In this document: one piece after another, positions 52,201 to 60,627 of the stretch | How positions within the stretch are numbered: position 1 is the stretch's first letter | Layout of the letters: every line of letters begins with the position of its first letter | DNA from: Paenibacillus brevis | GTDB taxonomy: Bacteria > Bacillota > Bacilli > Paenibacillales > Paenibacillaceae | Direction: 5' to 3' | Assembly (NCBI RefSeq): GCF_018919145.1 | Contig: NZ_JAHLQJ010000006.1 | Location: 186,001-250,000, forward strand | Length of the DNA stretch: 64,000 bases | Translations under genes and position numbers: made by a program | Notes under the pieces: model-generated | The model's input: only the letters and a program-made list of their open reading frames with translations | Databases searched by the model: none | What the model was told of the DNA's origin: nothing

Positions 52201-55200
52201 GTGTTTTTCTTTCAAAAAAGACGGCTCCTTTGTATTTTGGTAGGAATTATTTTACTTGGATTTTTTAACGAAGGTATTGTCGAAGCAGCAGCTGGGGTAC
52301 AAGGACCAGTAGTATTGCAGCCTTCAAAGAGTGGGCAAAACGAAAACATCATATACTCTGTTGGATTAGGACGTGTAGATACTTGGACTAACTCAGCTGG
52401 AGATTATATTGCAGATCCATATCTAGGGGCTGTAGTTAAACCAGGAACTGTTTACCCAGAAGCACACTATGATTGGGAGTACCAGTTCGTTTATCCTGGA
52501 AGGAAAATTAAATCTATCGAGGCTGCGACATTGAATACTTTAGATATTCCAGGTGAAACTCTCCCGTGGGCAAAGGCCATGTTCGAAACGGCAAGATATG
52601 GTCAAACATGGGACTATTATTATCCAATGTTTGCAACAGTCATAAGCGTTGATACAAAAAGCAAGAAAGGCCTTGGGACAGATACGGCATCCATAACTAT
52701 CAACGAGAGCTTTGTTATTCCCACAACAGGTAAAACGCCAGAGCGCCTAGATACTAGTGGGTTAGCAAATGGTGTTGTAGGAGAGAGATACTACTTTCCA
52801 ATTCTATTTAAGGCCGAACTTGAGCCGCTTGGTGGAAAAGCAATCGTTAAGCATTTTAAGACAGACAACACCTCTTTGAATGGTAGTGCTGGTTTCAAAG
52901 ACTACGAGGTGGCTTTGGAGCTTAGTAAGGCTTACTCCTTTCCTCCCTCACCTGATACTGCGAATTACAAGTACAAGTATTACAAAAAGAAAGTCGATGG
53001 CGATCCTTCTTCTGAAAACATAACATATGGTGATCCGATGGCGATTATATACGATGGCAAGTATGGCACGTACAATATTAATTTATACTATGAAGGCTCT
53101 GGGGGGACACCGACAGACCCACCACCTCCAGGGGGGGATTGTACCGCCCCCACTCCAACAGGACAAGTCATTGAGATGCCATTAACCTCGCCAGATACCA
53201 GCGCAGTAATCAAGGCGGATAGCCGCGGCAGTGAGCGTTTCAATGTCTCGGACGGGATTCCTACTACAGAGAGTCTATATGGAAATGTGCTTTCCAAGAG
53301 TTACTTACATAAAAACAAATTTGTCCAGTATAGCGGAAAGTGTACTTTTAATATTCAGGTAAACCGGGAATTTACCTTAAAATGGGATCCAGGAAAGGAA
53401 GAGCTTGGGCCAGACGGTAAGACGGAAATTACGGTTCCCGATCCGCAAGAGGAGACAGAGACGCTCACTCAAACGCACACGATTGAAAGGGAATATTCGT
53501 TCTGGACCATTGAGAACCTTGAGGTTTACAAGATTGATGAGGCCAAGCTCTGGAATTATGCTTTTAATGGCGGTGGCATCACCATATCACCAAGCGGGTA
53601 TTTACCTCCTGTGTTTTCAAGCTCAGAGACACATGGATTTACGCCGCCAAGTCCACCTGCTTCGATAGACGCTCCGTCTGGATCTAAGTCAGGAGGGAAG
53701 GATCGTCCTGATTTGTCCGGCGAGGATTTAAAATCATTTGCGGAAGCGGAGGTCGATCCTGTTAAGGTGAGGAATGATACTCTTACCTTCAATGGCAGCA
53801 CCATTATGAATGGTTCAGAAACTGCTCGAGCCGGTCCAACGCCGTCACAAATTCCAACCTCCCCGGCTATTGGTGAGAATGTCCTGTATAGCCCTAGAAA
53901 TGTGATACCTACAAGTAAAACGAATAAGGCGAGTCAGTCGAGCACGGGAACGATCTATTACGGTTTGATGAGCGGAAATATTAACGGCGGTTCGGATCAG
54001 AGCTATCCGATTTACGGAATCAACTCGATCACGGTTCATACCCCGGTGGTGATGTACGCGAGCATCTCTGATGATGCGGAGCACAATCAGAAGACGGTGC
54101 CTGCGGCGGGAAGATCCGCACTTATTCTGGAGCGCTCCTTCACGGTATCATTACCGAATAGCGGACAGCATCAAAGCTATTTGGGATACGGCTACAATAA
54201 CTATCTGAAGTACATAGGCAGTAAGCAGATCCGCTTTCCATTTGATGTGTATGGAGGCGTGAATCAGCAGCAATTTATTCCAAAGAACACTTGGATCGAG
54301 GTTGAAAAGGAGAAGGAGAGCTTCGTGTTCTATCTTCCGGTATGGGTAGATGAAGGTTTCTATGAGGTTGAGATGCGGACGATCGCCCATAATGCCCCCA
54401 CTGGAGCGACTGCTCAGAGCAAGGCCAATCTGGATGTGCAGCACCACATTGCGGAGGACCGCGTTGCTGTTGATGTCGTCGGTCGTCTGTATGATCTCCG
54501 GATTACGGATATCGCAGACTATAACTGGGAAAGTGTATTCAGACAGAGTGCAGGCTCGGCGCTTCCCACAGGAGTATCCTACTGGGTCGGTATGAATGGA
54601 ATCGATGGGGCCTCCCGAGGGCTTGGACAGAAATATACACTTCCTATTGCCCCTGGCAGCCATCCAATCTACAGAAATGTGACCGTAAAGACCGGGTATC
54701 ATTTCAAATTCGAGTTGAAGACCAAAGGCAATATGTTTGGACTGCAGGACCGGATTCGAATCACTCCCAGTTTCTATTTTGTGAACAGCAAGAGTGGACA
54801 GCGACAGCCTGTTGATCTTTACTATCATGCGGGAAATAACCGTTTCGTGAAAGTTGGTTCCTCTGCTGATCAGCTTCAGCGATATGTCGTCCTGAATGAT
54901 CGTTTGCGCAATGTGCCGGTTCAGGAGCTTACGGATACAGCTTTGTACAAATATGATCATGACTATACATTTGCCCAGATTTCCGGAATTAGCCGCCTGA
55001 AATATATTGAGAACTACATCAACAAATACAGTATGCAAAAGACTCAGGTAGGCAGTCTCAGTCTGATAGAGTTGAATGAGCGTATCCGCACTTACATCGG
55101 ACCTAAGAGCGCAATTCCAGCGGGCGTGGACGCTGCCCGGGCGAATGCTTCGATTCAGAAGTGGTATGGAGAATACAGTCTTCCCGCTACCGTATACGCC

Positions 55201-55515
55201 GTAGCTAAAGGCGTTACTCCCGCAGAGTATGGAAGAACGCATCAAGGCCTGACAGATAGTTCGCCGATTTTTTTAAAGGAGGGCCATATCGTTGTGAACT
55301 TCAATCTGGAGACAATCCGGGAGGGAAATAGCAGTCAGCCCCATTTGCAATACATCCGTGCGCCTCTGATGAACCAATGGACACAGATGGAAGGATTTCT
55401 GAGAACTACCCAGGATTCCTATGGCCGTTCCTTTGCAGTGATGGACGGGGATGTAATATTTTATGAAGCGGGTCAATCCAGTCAGGATGATTTCCGCTCA
55501 ATGGTCATTCATTAA
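52201..55515 (+). CDS. Large secreted protein of unknown function (DUF5704-like)
   Basis: 1104 residues from GTG 52201, with GAAAGGA 8 bases upstream. Signal peptide MFFFQKRRLLCILVGIILLG, cleavage near VEAAAG. Pro-rich linkers near residues 300-320 and 480-510 separate beta-rich regions; no membrane anchor or sorting motif. I recall a DUF5704-type protein of similar length in Paenibacillus but could not check it. The first about 1.7 kb is AT-rich by eye, like the preceding gene, and the later half has normal composition, suggesting a mosaic gene. Function unknown; a surface or matrix role is inferred from secretion. Confidence 0.8.
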   Translation: MFFFQKRRLLCILVGIILLGFFNEGIVEAAAGVQGPVVLQPSKSGQNENIIYSVGLGRVDTWTNSAGDYIADPYLGAVVKPGTVYPEAHYDWEYQFVYPGRKIKSIEAATLNTLDIPGETLPWAKAMFETARYGQTWDYYYPMFATVISVDTKSKKGLGTDTASITINESFVIPTTGKTPERLDTSGLANGVVGERYYFPILFKAELEPLGGKAIVKHFKTDNTSLNGSAGFKDYEVALELSKAYSFPPSPDTANYKYKYYKKKVDGDPSSENITYGDPMAIIYDGKYGTYNINLYYEGSGGTPTDPPPPGGDCTAPTPTGQVIEMPLTSPDTSAVIKADSRGSERFNVSDGIPTTESLYGNVLSKSYLHKNKFVQYSGKCTFNIQVNREFTLKWDPGKEELGPDGKTEITVPDPQEETETLTQTHTIEREYSFWTIENLEVYKIDEAKLWNYAFNGGGITISPSGYLPPVFSSSETHGFTPPSPPASIDAPSGSKSGGKDRPDLSGEDLKSFAEAEVDPVKVRNDTLTFNGSTIMNGSETARAGPTPSQIPTSPAIGENVLYSPRNVIPTSKTNKASQSSTGTIYYGLMSGNINGGSDQSYPIYGINSITVHTPVVMYASISDDAEHNQKTVPAAGRSALILERSFTVSLPNSGQHQSYLGYGYNNYLKYIGSKQIRFPFDVYGGVNQQQFIPKNTWIEVEKEKESFVFYLPVWVDEGFYEVEMRTIAHNAPTGATAQSKANLDVQHHIAEDRVAVDVVGRLYDLRITDIADYNWESVFRQSAGSALPTGVSYWVGMNGIDGASRGLGQKYTLPIAPGSHPIYRNVTVKTGYHFKFELKTKGNMFGLQDRIRITPSFYFVNSKSGQRQPVDLYYHAGNNRFVKVGSSADQLQRYVVLNDRLRNVPVQELTDTALYKYDHDYTFAQISGISRLKYIENYINKYSMQKTQVGSLSLIELNERIRTYIGPKSAIPAGVDAARANASIQKWYGEYSLPATVYAVAKGVTPAEYGRTHQGLTDSSPIFLKEGHIVVNFNLETIREGNSSQPHLQYIRAPLMNQWTQMEGFLRTTQDSYGRSFAVMDGDVIFYEAGQSSQDDFRSMVIH

Positions 55516-55527
55516 GGATAAGCCCGG

Positions 55528-55566
55528 AGCAACCCGATATTTAGCGGTTTGTTCCGGGTCTTTTTG
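55528..55566 (+). terminator. Terminator after the large secreted-protein gene
   Basis: CCCGGAGCAACC pairs imperfectly with GGTTTGTTCCGGG (about 55529-55560), followed by TCTTTTT. Confidence 0.75.
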
Positions 55567-55707
55567 CTGAATAGGCTTGACGAAACAGGAATAAATCGCT
55601 ATAGTTACTTTAGTAATTAAAAGCTTGAAAGCGAACAAGCGTCTAAGTACAACAGTTATGAATTGCATAAATAGATGCCACCAAGTCAAATGGAGAGGAT
55701 GAGTAAA

Positions 55708-56751
55708 ATGATCGTTATTACATCGAATCAGACACCGGAGGAACGCGTACAGGAGATTATTTCCGTAATTGAAAAAGAGGGACTGCAAGTACATGTGTCC
55801 AGAGGAACCGACCGGACGGTAATCGGCTTGATCGGATCCATTCAGCCACAGCTTGCAGAGCACCTGCGCCAGATGAAGGGCGTTGAAAATGTCATTAAAA
55901 TTACGAAATCCTATAAGCTGGCTAGCCGGGACTTCCATCCGGAGAATACGGTCATTCAAATCGGCGATGTTCGCATTGGCGGCGGAGATCTCGTCGTTAT
56001 GGGCGGTCCGTGTGCTGTAGAATCGCCAGAGCAGATCGATGAGATTGCAAGACTGGTTAAGGCGGCAGGCGGACAGGTATTGCGCGGAGGTGCCTTCAAG
56101 CCTCGTACGGGTCCGTACAGCTTCCAGGGAATTGGTGTTGAAGGTCTTGTGATGATGGCGGAAGCCGGTAAAAAGCATGGGCTGCTGACGATTACCGAGG
56201 TCATGACGCCAGAGTATGTGGATGTCTGTGCCGAGTATGCGGATATTCTGCAGGTGGGCACACGCAACATGCAGAACTTTGATCTGCTTCGCAAGCTGGG
56301 AGAGTGCGGGAAGCCGGTGTTGCTCAAGCGCGGTTTCAGCGCAACCTATGATGAGTTCCTGAATGCAGCCGAGTACATCCTGGCCGGCGGGAATCCGAAT
56401 GTGATGCTCTGTGAACGGGGAATCCGAACCTTTGAGACATATACTCGTAATACGCTGGATTTATCGGCAATTCCGGTACTTCAAAGCTTGAGCCACCTTC
56501 CTGTCATCTCTGACCCGAGCCATGGCACGGGGCGCCGGGAATTGGTCGAACCGATGACCAAGGCTTCTGTTGCGGCAGGAGCAGATGGGCTTATCATTGA
56601 AATGCATACCGATCCGGATAATTCCATGACAGGGGATGGTGTCCAGTCGCTATTCCCGGATCAATTTGCAGGTCTGTTGCGTGATCTTGAGAAGCTGGCG
56701 CCAATCGTTGGCAAGCGTTTCGAGACGCCTAAGGAGACTGTTCAAATCTAA
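55708..56751 (+). CDS. 3-deoxy-7-phosphoheptulonate synthase (DAHP synthase, AroF/AroG-type with N-terminal domain)
   Basis: 347 residues from ATG 55708 (GAGAGGATGA upstream); the in-frame ATG at 55675 has no ribosome site. An N-terminal ferredoxin-like regulatory domain (about residues 1-70, [20 protein letters not shown]) precedes the barrel, with [55 protein letters not shown] and DPSHGTGRR. It condenses phosphoenolpyruvate and erythrose-4-phosphate, the first shikimate step; the N-domain in this subfamily gives tyrosine or prephenate feedback. Monocistronic, with a strong terminator after it. Confidence 0.93.
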   Translation: MIVITSNQTPEERVQEIISVIEKEGLQVHVSRGTDRTVIGLIGSIQPQLAEHLRQMKGVENVIKITKSYKLASRDFHPENTVIQIGDVRIGGGDLVVMGGPCAVESPEQIDEIARLVKAAGGQVLRGGAFKPRTGPYSFQGIGVEGLVMMAEAGKKHGLLTITEVMTPEYVDVCAEYADILQVGTRNMQNFDLLRKLGECGKPVLLKRGFSATYDEFLNAAEYILAGGNPNVMLCERGIRTFETYTRNTLDLSAIPVLQSLSHLPVISDPSHGTGRRELVEPMTKASVAAGADGLIIEMHTDPDNSMTGDGVQSLFPDQFAGLLRDLEKLAPIVGKRFETPKETVQI

Positions 56752-56771
56752 CCAAAATACCAATGTTTTCA

Positions 56772-56810
56772 AGCCCCTTCGGCTTTGCCGCGAAGGGGCT
56801 TTATACTTTT
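56772..56810 (+). terminator. Terminator after the DAHP synthase gene
   Basis: AGCCCCTTCG (56772-56781) pairs with CGAAGGGGCT (56791-56800), followed by TTATACTTTTT. Confidence 0.9.
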
Positions 56811-56831
56811 TGTGCACAAGTTTGTACTGTG

Positions 56832-56848
56832 TGTTATAAAACCTAACA
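56832..56848. promoter_or_regulatory. GlnR/TnrA box upstream of glnA
   Basis: TGTTATAAAACCTAACA is a perfect match to the TGTNA-N7-TNACA consensus. It lies 28 bp before the -35. Confidence 0.85.
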
Positions 56849-56876
56849 TAACGTATAAAAATACCTTACATGACTA

Positions 56877-56905
56877 TTGACGGTTTTTTCTCCCGGTTCT
56901 ATAAT
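56877..56905 (+). promoter_or_regulatory. Predicted glnA promoter
   Basis: TTGACG at 56877-56882, 17 bp, TATAAT at 56900-56905. Confidence 0.8.
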
Positions 56906-56985
56906 GACGACAGATTAAACAAAAAAGGATGAACGTTAAACCGGAAGTGAAGATTTAATGTTCGTGATTTGGGGAGGAATACAGT

Positions 56986-58410
56986 ATGTCATTAGAGTTG
57001 GTAATGAAAACAATTCAAGAAAAGCAAATTGAATGGGTCGATTTTCGGTTTGTTGACTTGTCCGGTCGCGCACACCACATAACCGTTCCGGCGAAAGAAG
57101 TTGACGAAGATACATTTGTGAATGGTGTAGCCTTTGACGGCTCCTCAATTCCGGGATTCCGTGGAATTGAAGAATCCGATATGGTCATGATGCCGGATCA
57201 TGGTGCTGTATTCGTAGATCCATTTACCGCACATCCGACATTGAACGTGTTCTGTGATATTTTTACACCGGACGGAGACAGATATGAGAGAGATCCGCGG
57301 AGCGTAGCGGTACGTGCCGAAGAATACCTCAAAGCAAGCGGAGTAGGTACAGCAGCGTACTTTGCACCGGAGTCTGAATTCTTCATCTTTGACGACGTTC
57401 GATATGACAGCAAAATAAATACTACCTTCTACTCAGTCGATTCCGAAGAAGCGATCTGGAATACGGGCCGTACCGAGGAAGGCGGCAATCTTGGCAACAA
57501 AATTCCTGTAAAGGGCGGTTATGTACCGGTTGCTCCAATGGACAAACAGCAGGACATCCGCAGCGAAATGTGCCGCTTGCTTGATGAAGCGGGCATCCGC
57601 GTGGAGCGTCACCACCACGAAGTAGCAACTGCGGGTCAGGCTGAGATTAACTTCCGTTTCGACACATTGCTAAAAACGGCAGACAATCTGCTGGTCTATA
57701 AATATATCGTGCATAACACGGCCGCCCAGTTCGGCAAGACGGCAACCTTCATGCCTAAGCCGTTGTTCGGAGACAATGGCAGCGGGATGCATGTGCACCA
57801 ATCGATCTTCAACGGGGACATTCCATTGTTCTACGAGAAAGGTGCTTATGCCAATCTGAGTGAAACCGCACTGCATTATATCGGCGGAATTCTCCATCAT
57901 GCTCCGGCGATCATTGCTTTTACTAACCCGAGCACCAATTCTTACAAGCGTCTGGTTCCTGGATATGAGGCTCCGGTCAACCTGGTATTCTCCAAGGGGA
58001 ACCGTTCTGCAGCAATCCGGATTCCGGTTGCGGCAGTAACTCCTAAGGGCTGCCGCATCGAGTTCCGTACGCCGGACTCCACGGCAAACCCATACCTCGC
58101 CTTCTCCGCTATGCTGATGGCTGGCTTGGATGGGATCAAGAAGAAGATCGATCCGAGAAAAGAAGGCTACGGCCCTTACGATAAGAACATTTACGAATTG
58201 TCCCGGGCCGAGAAAGCCGAAATCCGCAGTGTGCCGGGCTCCCTGGATGAAGCGCTTGATGCGCTCGAAGCGGATTGTGAATTTTTGACAGAAGGCGGCG
58301 TATTCACGAAGGCATTTATCGATAACTTTATTGAAATGAAACGCGGTGAAGCAAGAGCGGTAGGCATCCGCGTCCATCCTTACGAATTCGGTCTTTACTA
58401 CGATCTGTAG
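56986..58410 (+). CDS. glnA: Glutamine synthetase type I (resembles the beta subtype)
   Basis: 474 residues, ATG 56986, GGGGAGG upstream. Type I motifs: VAFDGSSIPGF, EFFIFDD, HHHEVATAGQAEINFRF, KTATFMPKPLFGDNGSGMHV, NSYKRLVPGYEAPVN, and NRSAAIRIP. The length and the segments FGDNGSGMHVH and NIYELS (Tyr403) are like the enterobacterial (beta) enzyme rather than the 444-residue Bacillus alpha enzyme, so this may be a second or atypical glutamine synthetase. It makes glutamine from glutamate, ammonia and ATP. A perfect GlnR/TnrA box upstream indicates nitrogen control. Confidence 0.92.
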   Translation: MSLELVMKTIQEKQIEWVDFRFVDLSGRAHHITVPAKEVDEDTFVNGVAFDGSSIPGFRGIEESDMVMMPDHGAVFVDPFTAHPTLNVFCDIFTPDGDRYERDPRSVAVRAEEYLKASGVGTAAYFAPESEFFIFDDVRYDSKINTTFYSVDSEEAIWNTGRTEEGGNLGNKIPVKGGYVPVAPMDKQQDIRSEMCRLLDEAGIRVERHHHEVATAGQAEINFRFDTLLKTADNLLVYKYIVHNTAAQFGKTATFMPKPLFGDNGSGMHVHQSIFNGDIPLFYEKGAYANLSETALHYIGGILHHAPAIIAFTNPSTNSYKRLVPGYEAPVNLVFSKGNRSAAIRIPVAAVTPKGCRIEFRTPDSTANPYLAFSAMLMAGLDGIKKKIDPRKEGYGPYDKNIYELSRAEKAEIRSVPGSLDEALDALEADCEFLTEGGVFTKAFIDNFIEMKRGEARAVGIRVHPYEFGLYYDL

Positions 58411-58440
58411 GCCGGTATATACACCAAGGGATTTTCATAA

Positions 58441-58458
58441 CAGCAGGCTAGCCTGTTG
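58441..58458. other. 18-bp near-perfect palindrome after glnA
   Basis: CAGCAGGCT followed directly by AGCCTGTTG forms a loopless palindrome with one wobble. It may be a protein-binding site; function unknown. Confidence 0.4.
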
Positions 58459-58469
58459 AACAAGGAGAA

Positions 58470-58510
58470 ATAGCCGTGTCAGGGAGTGCTCCCTGCACGG
58501 CTATTTCGTT
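58470..58510 (+). terminator. glnA terminator
   Basis: ATAGCCGTG-CAGGGAG pairs with CTCCCTG-CACGGCTAT (58470-58503), followed by TTCG. Confidence 0.85.
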
Positions 58511-58678
58511 GTACAGAGCAGTTCAAGAGACGGCTCCAGGTATATCTGTAGTAATCGGGTAATCAGGTTCTGTATAATGAGAGGATAAATTCAAGCTACG
58601 GATCAGGTTGCCGTACGGCTGTTGGAGCCTATTCGATAGGATTTGATGGGCGGACGGGCATCTACAGGAGGTCAAGGT

Positions 58679-59371
58679 ATGATTTTGGAGGTTATTGCAA
58701 CCTGTGCGGAGGATGCGGTAGTAGCGGAAGCGCATGGCGCGGATCGGCTGGAATTGGTGACGGCCATAACGGAGGGCGGGTTGACGCCGGGTATTGGCCT
58801 AGTGCGTGAGGTTGTGAAATCGGTAAAGATTCCGGTTCATGTGATGGTCCGGCCGCATAGCCGCTCCTTCCTGTACAATGAGGGGGATGTACGGACGATG
58901 GAGGAAGAGGCGCGAGCAATAGAAGATGCGGGAGCAGCGGGTATTGTCTTTGGAGCTCTAACAGCAGATCGCAAGATCGATGAGGCTGCCTTGGCAAGAA
59001 TATTAGCAGTATCGGGGGATATGAATGTAACGTTCCACCGTGCCTTTGACGAGCTGAGCAGCCTCCCGGAAGGCCTGAGCACCCTATTGCGGTACCCCCG
59101 GGTGAATCGGGTATTGACCTCAGGCGGACCTTTACCTGCACCTCAAGCGGCTTCCGAAATCCGGCAACTGGTGGAACTGGCTTGCGGCAGTTCGCTTGTG
59201 ATCTTGGCGGGTTATGGGCTGACCTTGGAAACGGTGGACCGCTTTATTGCGGAAACGAAGGTATCCGAAGTTCATTTCGGTTCAGATATTCGCTTCGGGA
59301 GAAAAGGGTTGTCTCCTATCGACCCGGACAGGCTGAGCGCGTTGTCCAGCCGCTTGAAACTTTACTATTAG
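58679..59371 (+). CDS. cutC: CutC-family copper homeostasis protein
   Basis: 230 residues from ATG 58679 (AGGAGG 7 bases upstream), 12 codons shorter than the open frame. TIM-barrel CutC: EVIATCAEDAVVAEAHGADR, LVTAITEGGLTPGIGLV, VHVMVRPHSRSFLYNE, MEEEARAIEDAGAAGIVFG, VTFHRAFDE and VLTSGG. The family was named for copper tolerance, but its biochemical role is unsettled. It converges with the LacI gene; only 15 bp lie between the two stop codons, and these are the remnant of the 168-bp repeat end. Confidence 0.9.
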   Translation: MILEVIATCAEDAVVAEAHGADRLELVTAITEGGLTPGIGLVREVVKSVKIPVHVMVRPHSRSFLYNEGDVRTMEEEARAIEDAGAAGIVFGALTADRKIDEAALARILAVSGDMNVTFHRAFDELSSLPEGLSTLLRYPRVNRVLTSGGPLPAPQAASEIRQLVELACGSSLVILAGYGLTLETVDRFIAETKVSEVHFGSDIRFGRKGLSPIDPDRLSALSSRLKLYY

Positions 59372-59389
59372 TGCGTGTTCAAAAAGTCA
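59371..59389. repeat. 19-bp remnant of the 168-bp element end
   Basis: GTGCGTGTTCAAAAAGTCA is identical to the complement of the right end of copy 2 (46592-46610). It starts on the last base of cutC and ends with the TCA that, on the minus strand, is the TGA stop of the lacI-type gene. Confidence 0.75.
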
Positions 59390-60394
59390 CCCGCCGCAAG
59401 ATTCCCGGATGACAATCTCCGGCTCCACCATAATACTGCCTGTCTCAGCTTCGGTATGAATAAAATCATAGAGCAGGGCTGCCGCCAGCTTGCCGATCTT
59501 ATCCTTATTTTGGCGGACCGTGGACAGGCTGGGGGTGGTGTACTTACATGCTTCAATATCATCACAGCCCATGATCGCAACATCGTGCGGAATTTGGTAA
59601 TGATACTCCTTCAACGCCTGCATAGCCCCGATTGCCAGTAAATCTGAAGCGGCGAACAAAGCCTGTGGCACGCTGCCGGCTTGGATCATGGCCTTCATCA
59701 CCTGATATCCGCTCTCCTCATAGAAGCTATCTCCGTTCACGAACCAGCTTTTATTCACGGCCAGGCCGAAGCTTTCAAGCGCATCGGTATACCCCTTTTC
59801 CCGCAAATTAGAGATTTTAGATGTCATTGTGCTCCCGATATATCCAAATTCACGGTATCCCAGCAAGTAAAAATGCTCGACCGCTTTATAAGACATTTTA
59901 TAGTTATCCGACATGATATAACCTGATCTCTTTCCCTGTAGTTCAAGATCGATGCCCATGCATGGAATTTCACTTCGATCCAGCTCATCAATCGCAGGCT
60001 CTACATCCTGTCCGGATATGATCAGGCAGCCGTCGATCTGATACTGGCGGCACCGGGTCAGATAATCTCCGTGGGAGGAGTCCGAGTTCTCGTTCGTCAG
60101 GAACAGGAGGTCATAGCCCAGGAATCCGATCTGGCGTTTGAATGAGGACAGTACTTCTGCAAAGAAAGGGTGGCTGAAGTCAATATTTTGTCTGCCTGCG
60201 AAAATAACGCCAATCAATCTGGAGGAGGAACGCTCCTGCAGCTTAGCTGATTTGGTTGGCACATACCCGGTATCCCGAATGATTTGAAGGACCCTGCTCT
60301 TGGTTTCGTCCGAAATATCGCTATAGTTGTTCAGGATCTTGGATACGGTCGAGACAGAGACGCCGGCTATTTCGGCAATCGTTTTGATATTCAT
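59387..60394 (-). CDS. LacI-family transcriptional repressor
   Basis: 335 residues on the minus strand, ATG at 60394. N-terminal LacI HTH (MNIKTIAEIAGVSVSTVSKI, then LNNYSDISDETK), then a periplasmic-binding-like ligand domain with LIGVIFAGRQNIDFSHPFFA, GCLIISGQDVE, FAASDLLAIGAMQAL and GCDDIEACKYTTPSLSTV. It is divergent from the GH94 gene; three similar palindromes lie between them. The inducer is likely a beta-glucoside or phosphorylase substrate, by context only. The stop codon falls in the repeat remnant. Confidence 0.93.
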   Translation of the reverse strand: MNIKTIAEIAGVSVSTVSKILNNYSDISDETKSRVLQIIRDTGYVPTKSAKLQERSSSRLIGVIFAGRQNIDFSHPFFAEVLSSFKRQIGFLGYDLLFLTNENSDSSHGDYLTRCRQYQIDGCLIISGQDVEPAIDELDRSEIPCMGIDLELQGKRSGYIMSDNYKMSYKAVEHFYLLGYREFGYIGSTMTSKISNLREKGYTDALESFGLAVNKSWFVNGDSFYEESGYQVMKAMIQAGSVPQALFAASDLLAIGAMQALKEYHYQIPHDVAIMGCDDIEACKYTTPSLSTVRQNKDKIGKLAAALLYDFIHTEAETGSIMVEPEIVIRESCGG

Positions 60395-60419
60395 AGCTCA
60401 TCCACCAATTTTAGAATTT

Positions 60420-60435
60420 ACGAAAATATTTTCGT
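60420..60435. promoter_or_regulatory. LacI-type operator, site 1
   Basis: ACGAAAATATTTTCGT, a perfect 16-bp palindrome, 25 bp before the repressor start; suggests autoregulation. Confidence 0.75.
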
Positions 60436-60499
60436 TAATTTCAGTGTAGATCATAATACCAACTACGTCAAATACATAGTTCGAAGTTGTCAAATAGTA

Positions 60500-60529
60500 T
60501 TTACAAGCTGCCGCAATTAATGCCATAAT
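60500..60529 (+). promoter_or_regulatory. Possible promoter of the GH94 gene
   Basis: TTTACA at 60500-60505, 18 bp, CATAAT at 60524-60529; operator site 2 begins 10 bp downstream. Confidence 0.5.
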
Positions 60530-60538
60530 AAAACTGGG

Positions 60539-60552
60539 CGAAACCGATTTCG
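60539..60552. promoter_or_regulatory. LacI-type operator, site 2
   Basis: CGAAACCGATTTCG, arms CGAAA and TTTCG, at about +4 of the predicted transcript. Confidence 0.6.
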
Positions 60553-60589
60553 GAAATGAGCTAAATTAGCATGCGTTTTATTAAAACAA

Positions 60590-60602
60590 CGAAAATATTT
60601 CG
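60590..60602. promoter_or_regulatory. LacI-type operator, site 3
   Basis: CGAAAATATTTCG shares the centre of site 1; it lies 26 bp before the GH94 start codon. Confidence 0.65.
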
Positions 60603-60627
60603 AAAACGGATTGAGAGGAGTCTAACA

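Noticed and set aside
54151..55245. 364-residue minus-strand open frame
   Set aside because: Antisense to the large secreted-protein gene, no ribosome site or recognisable domain.
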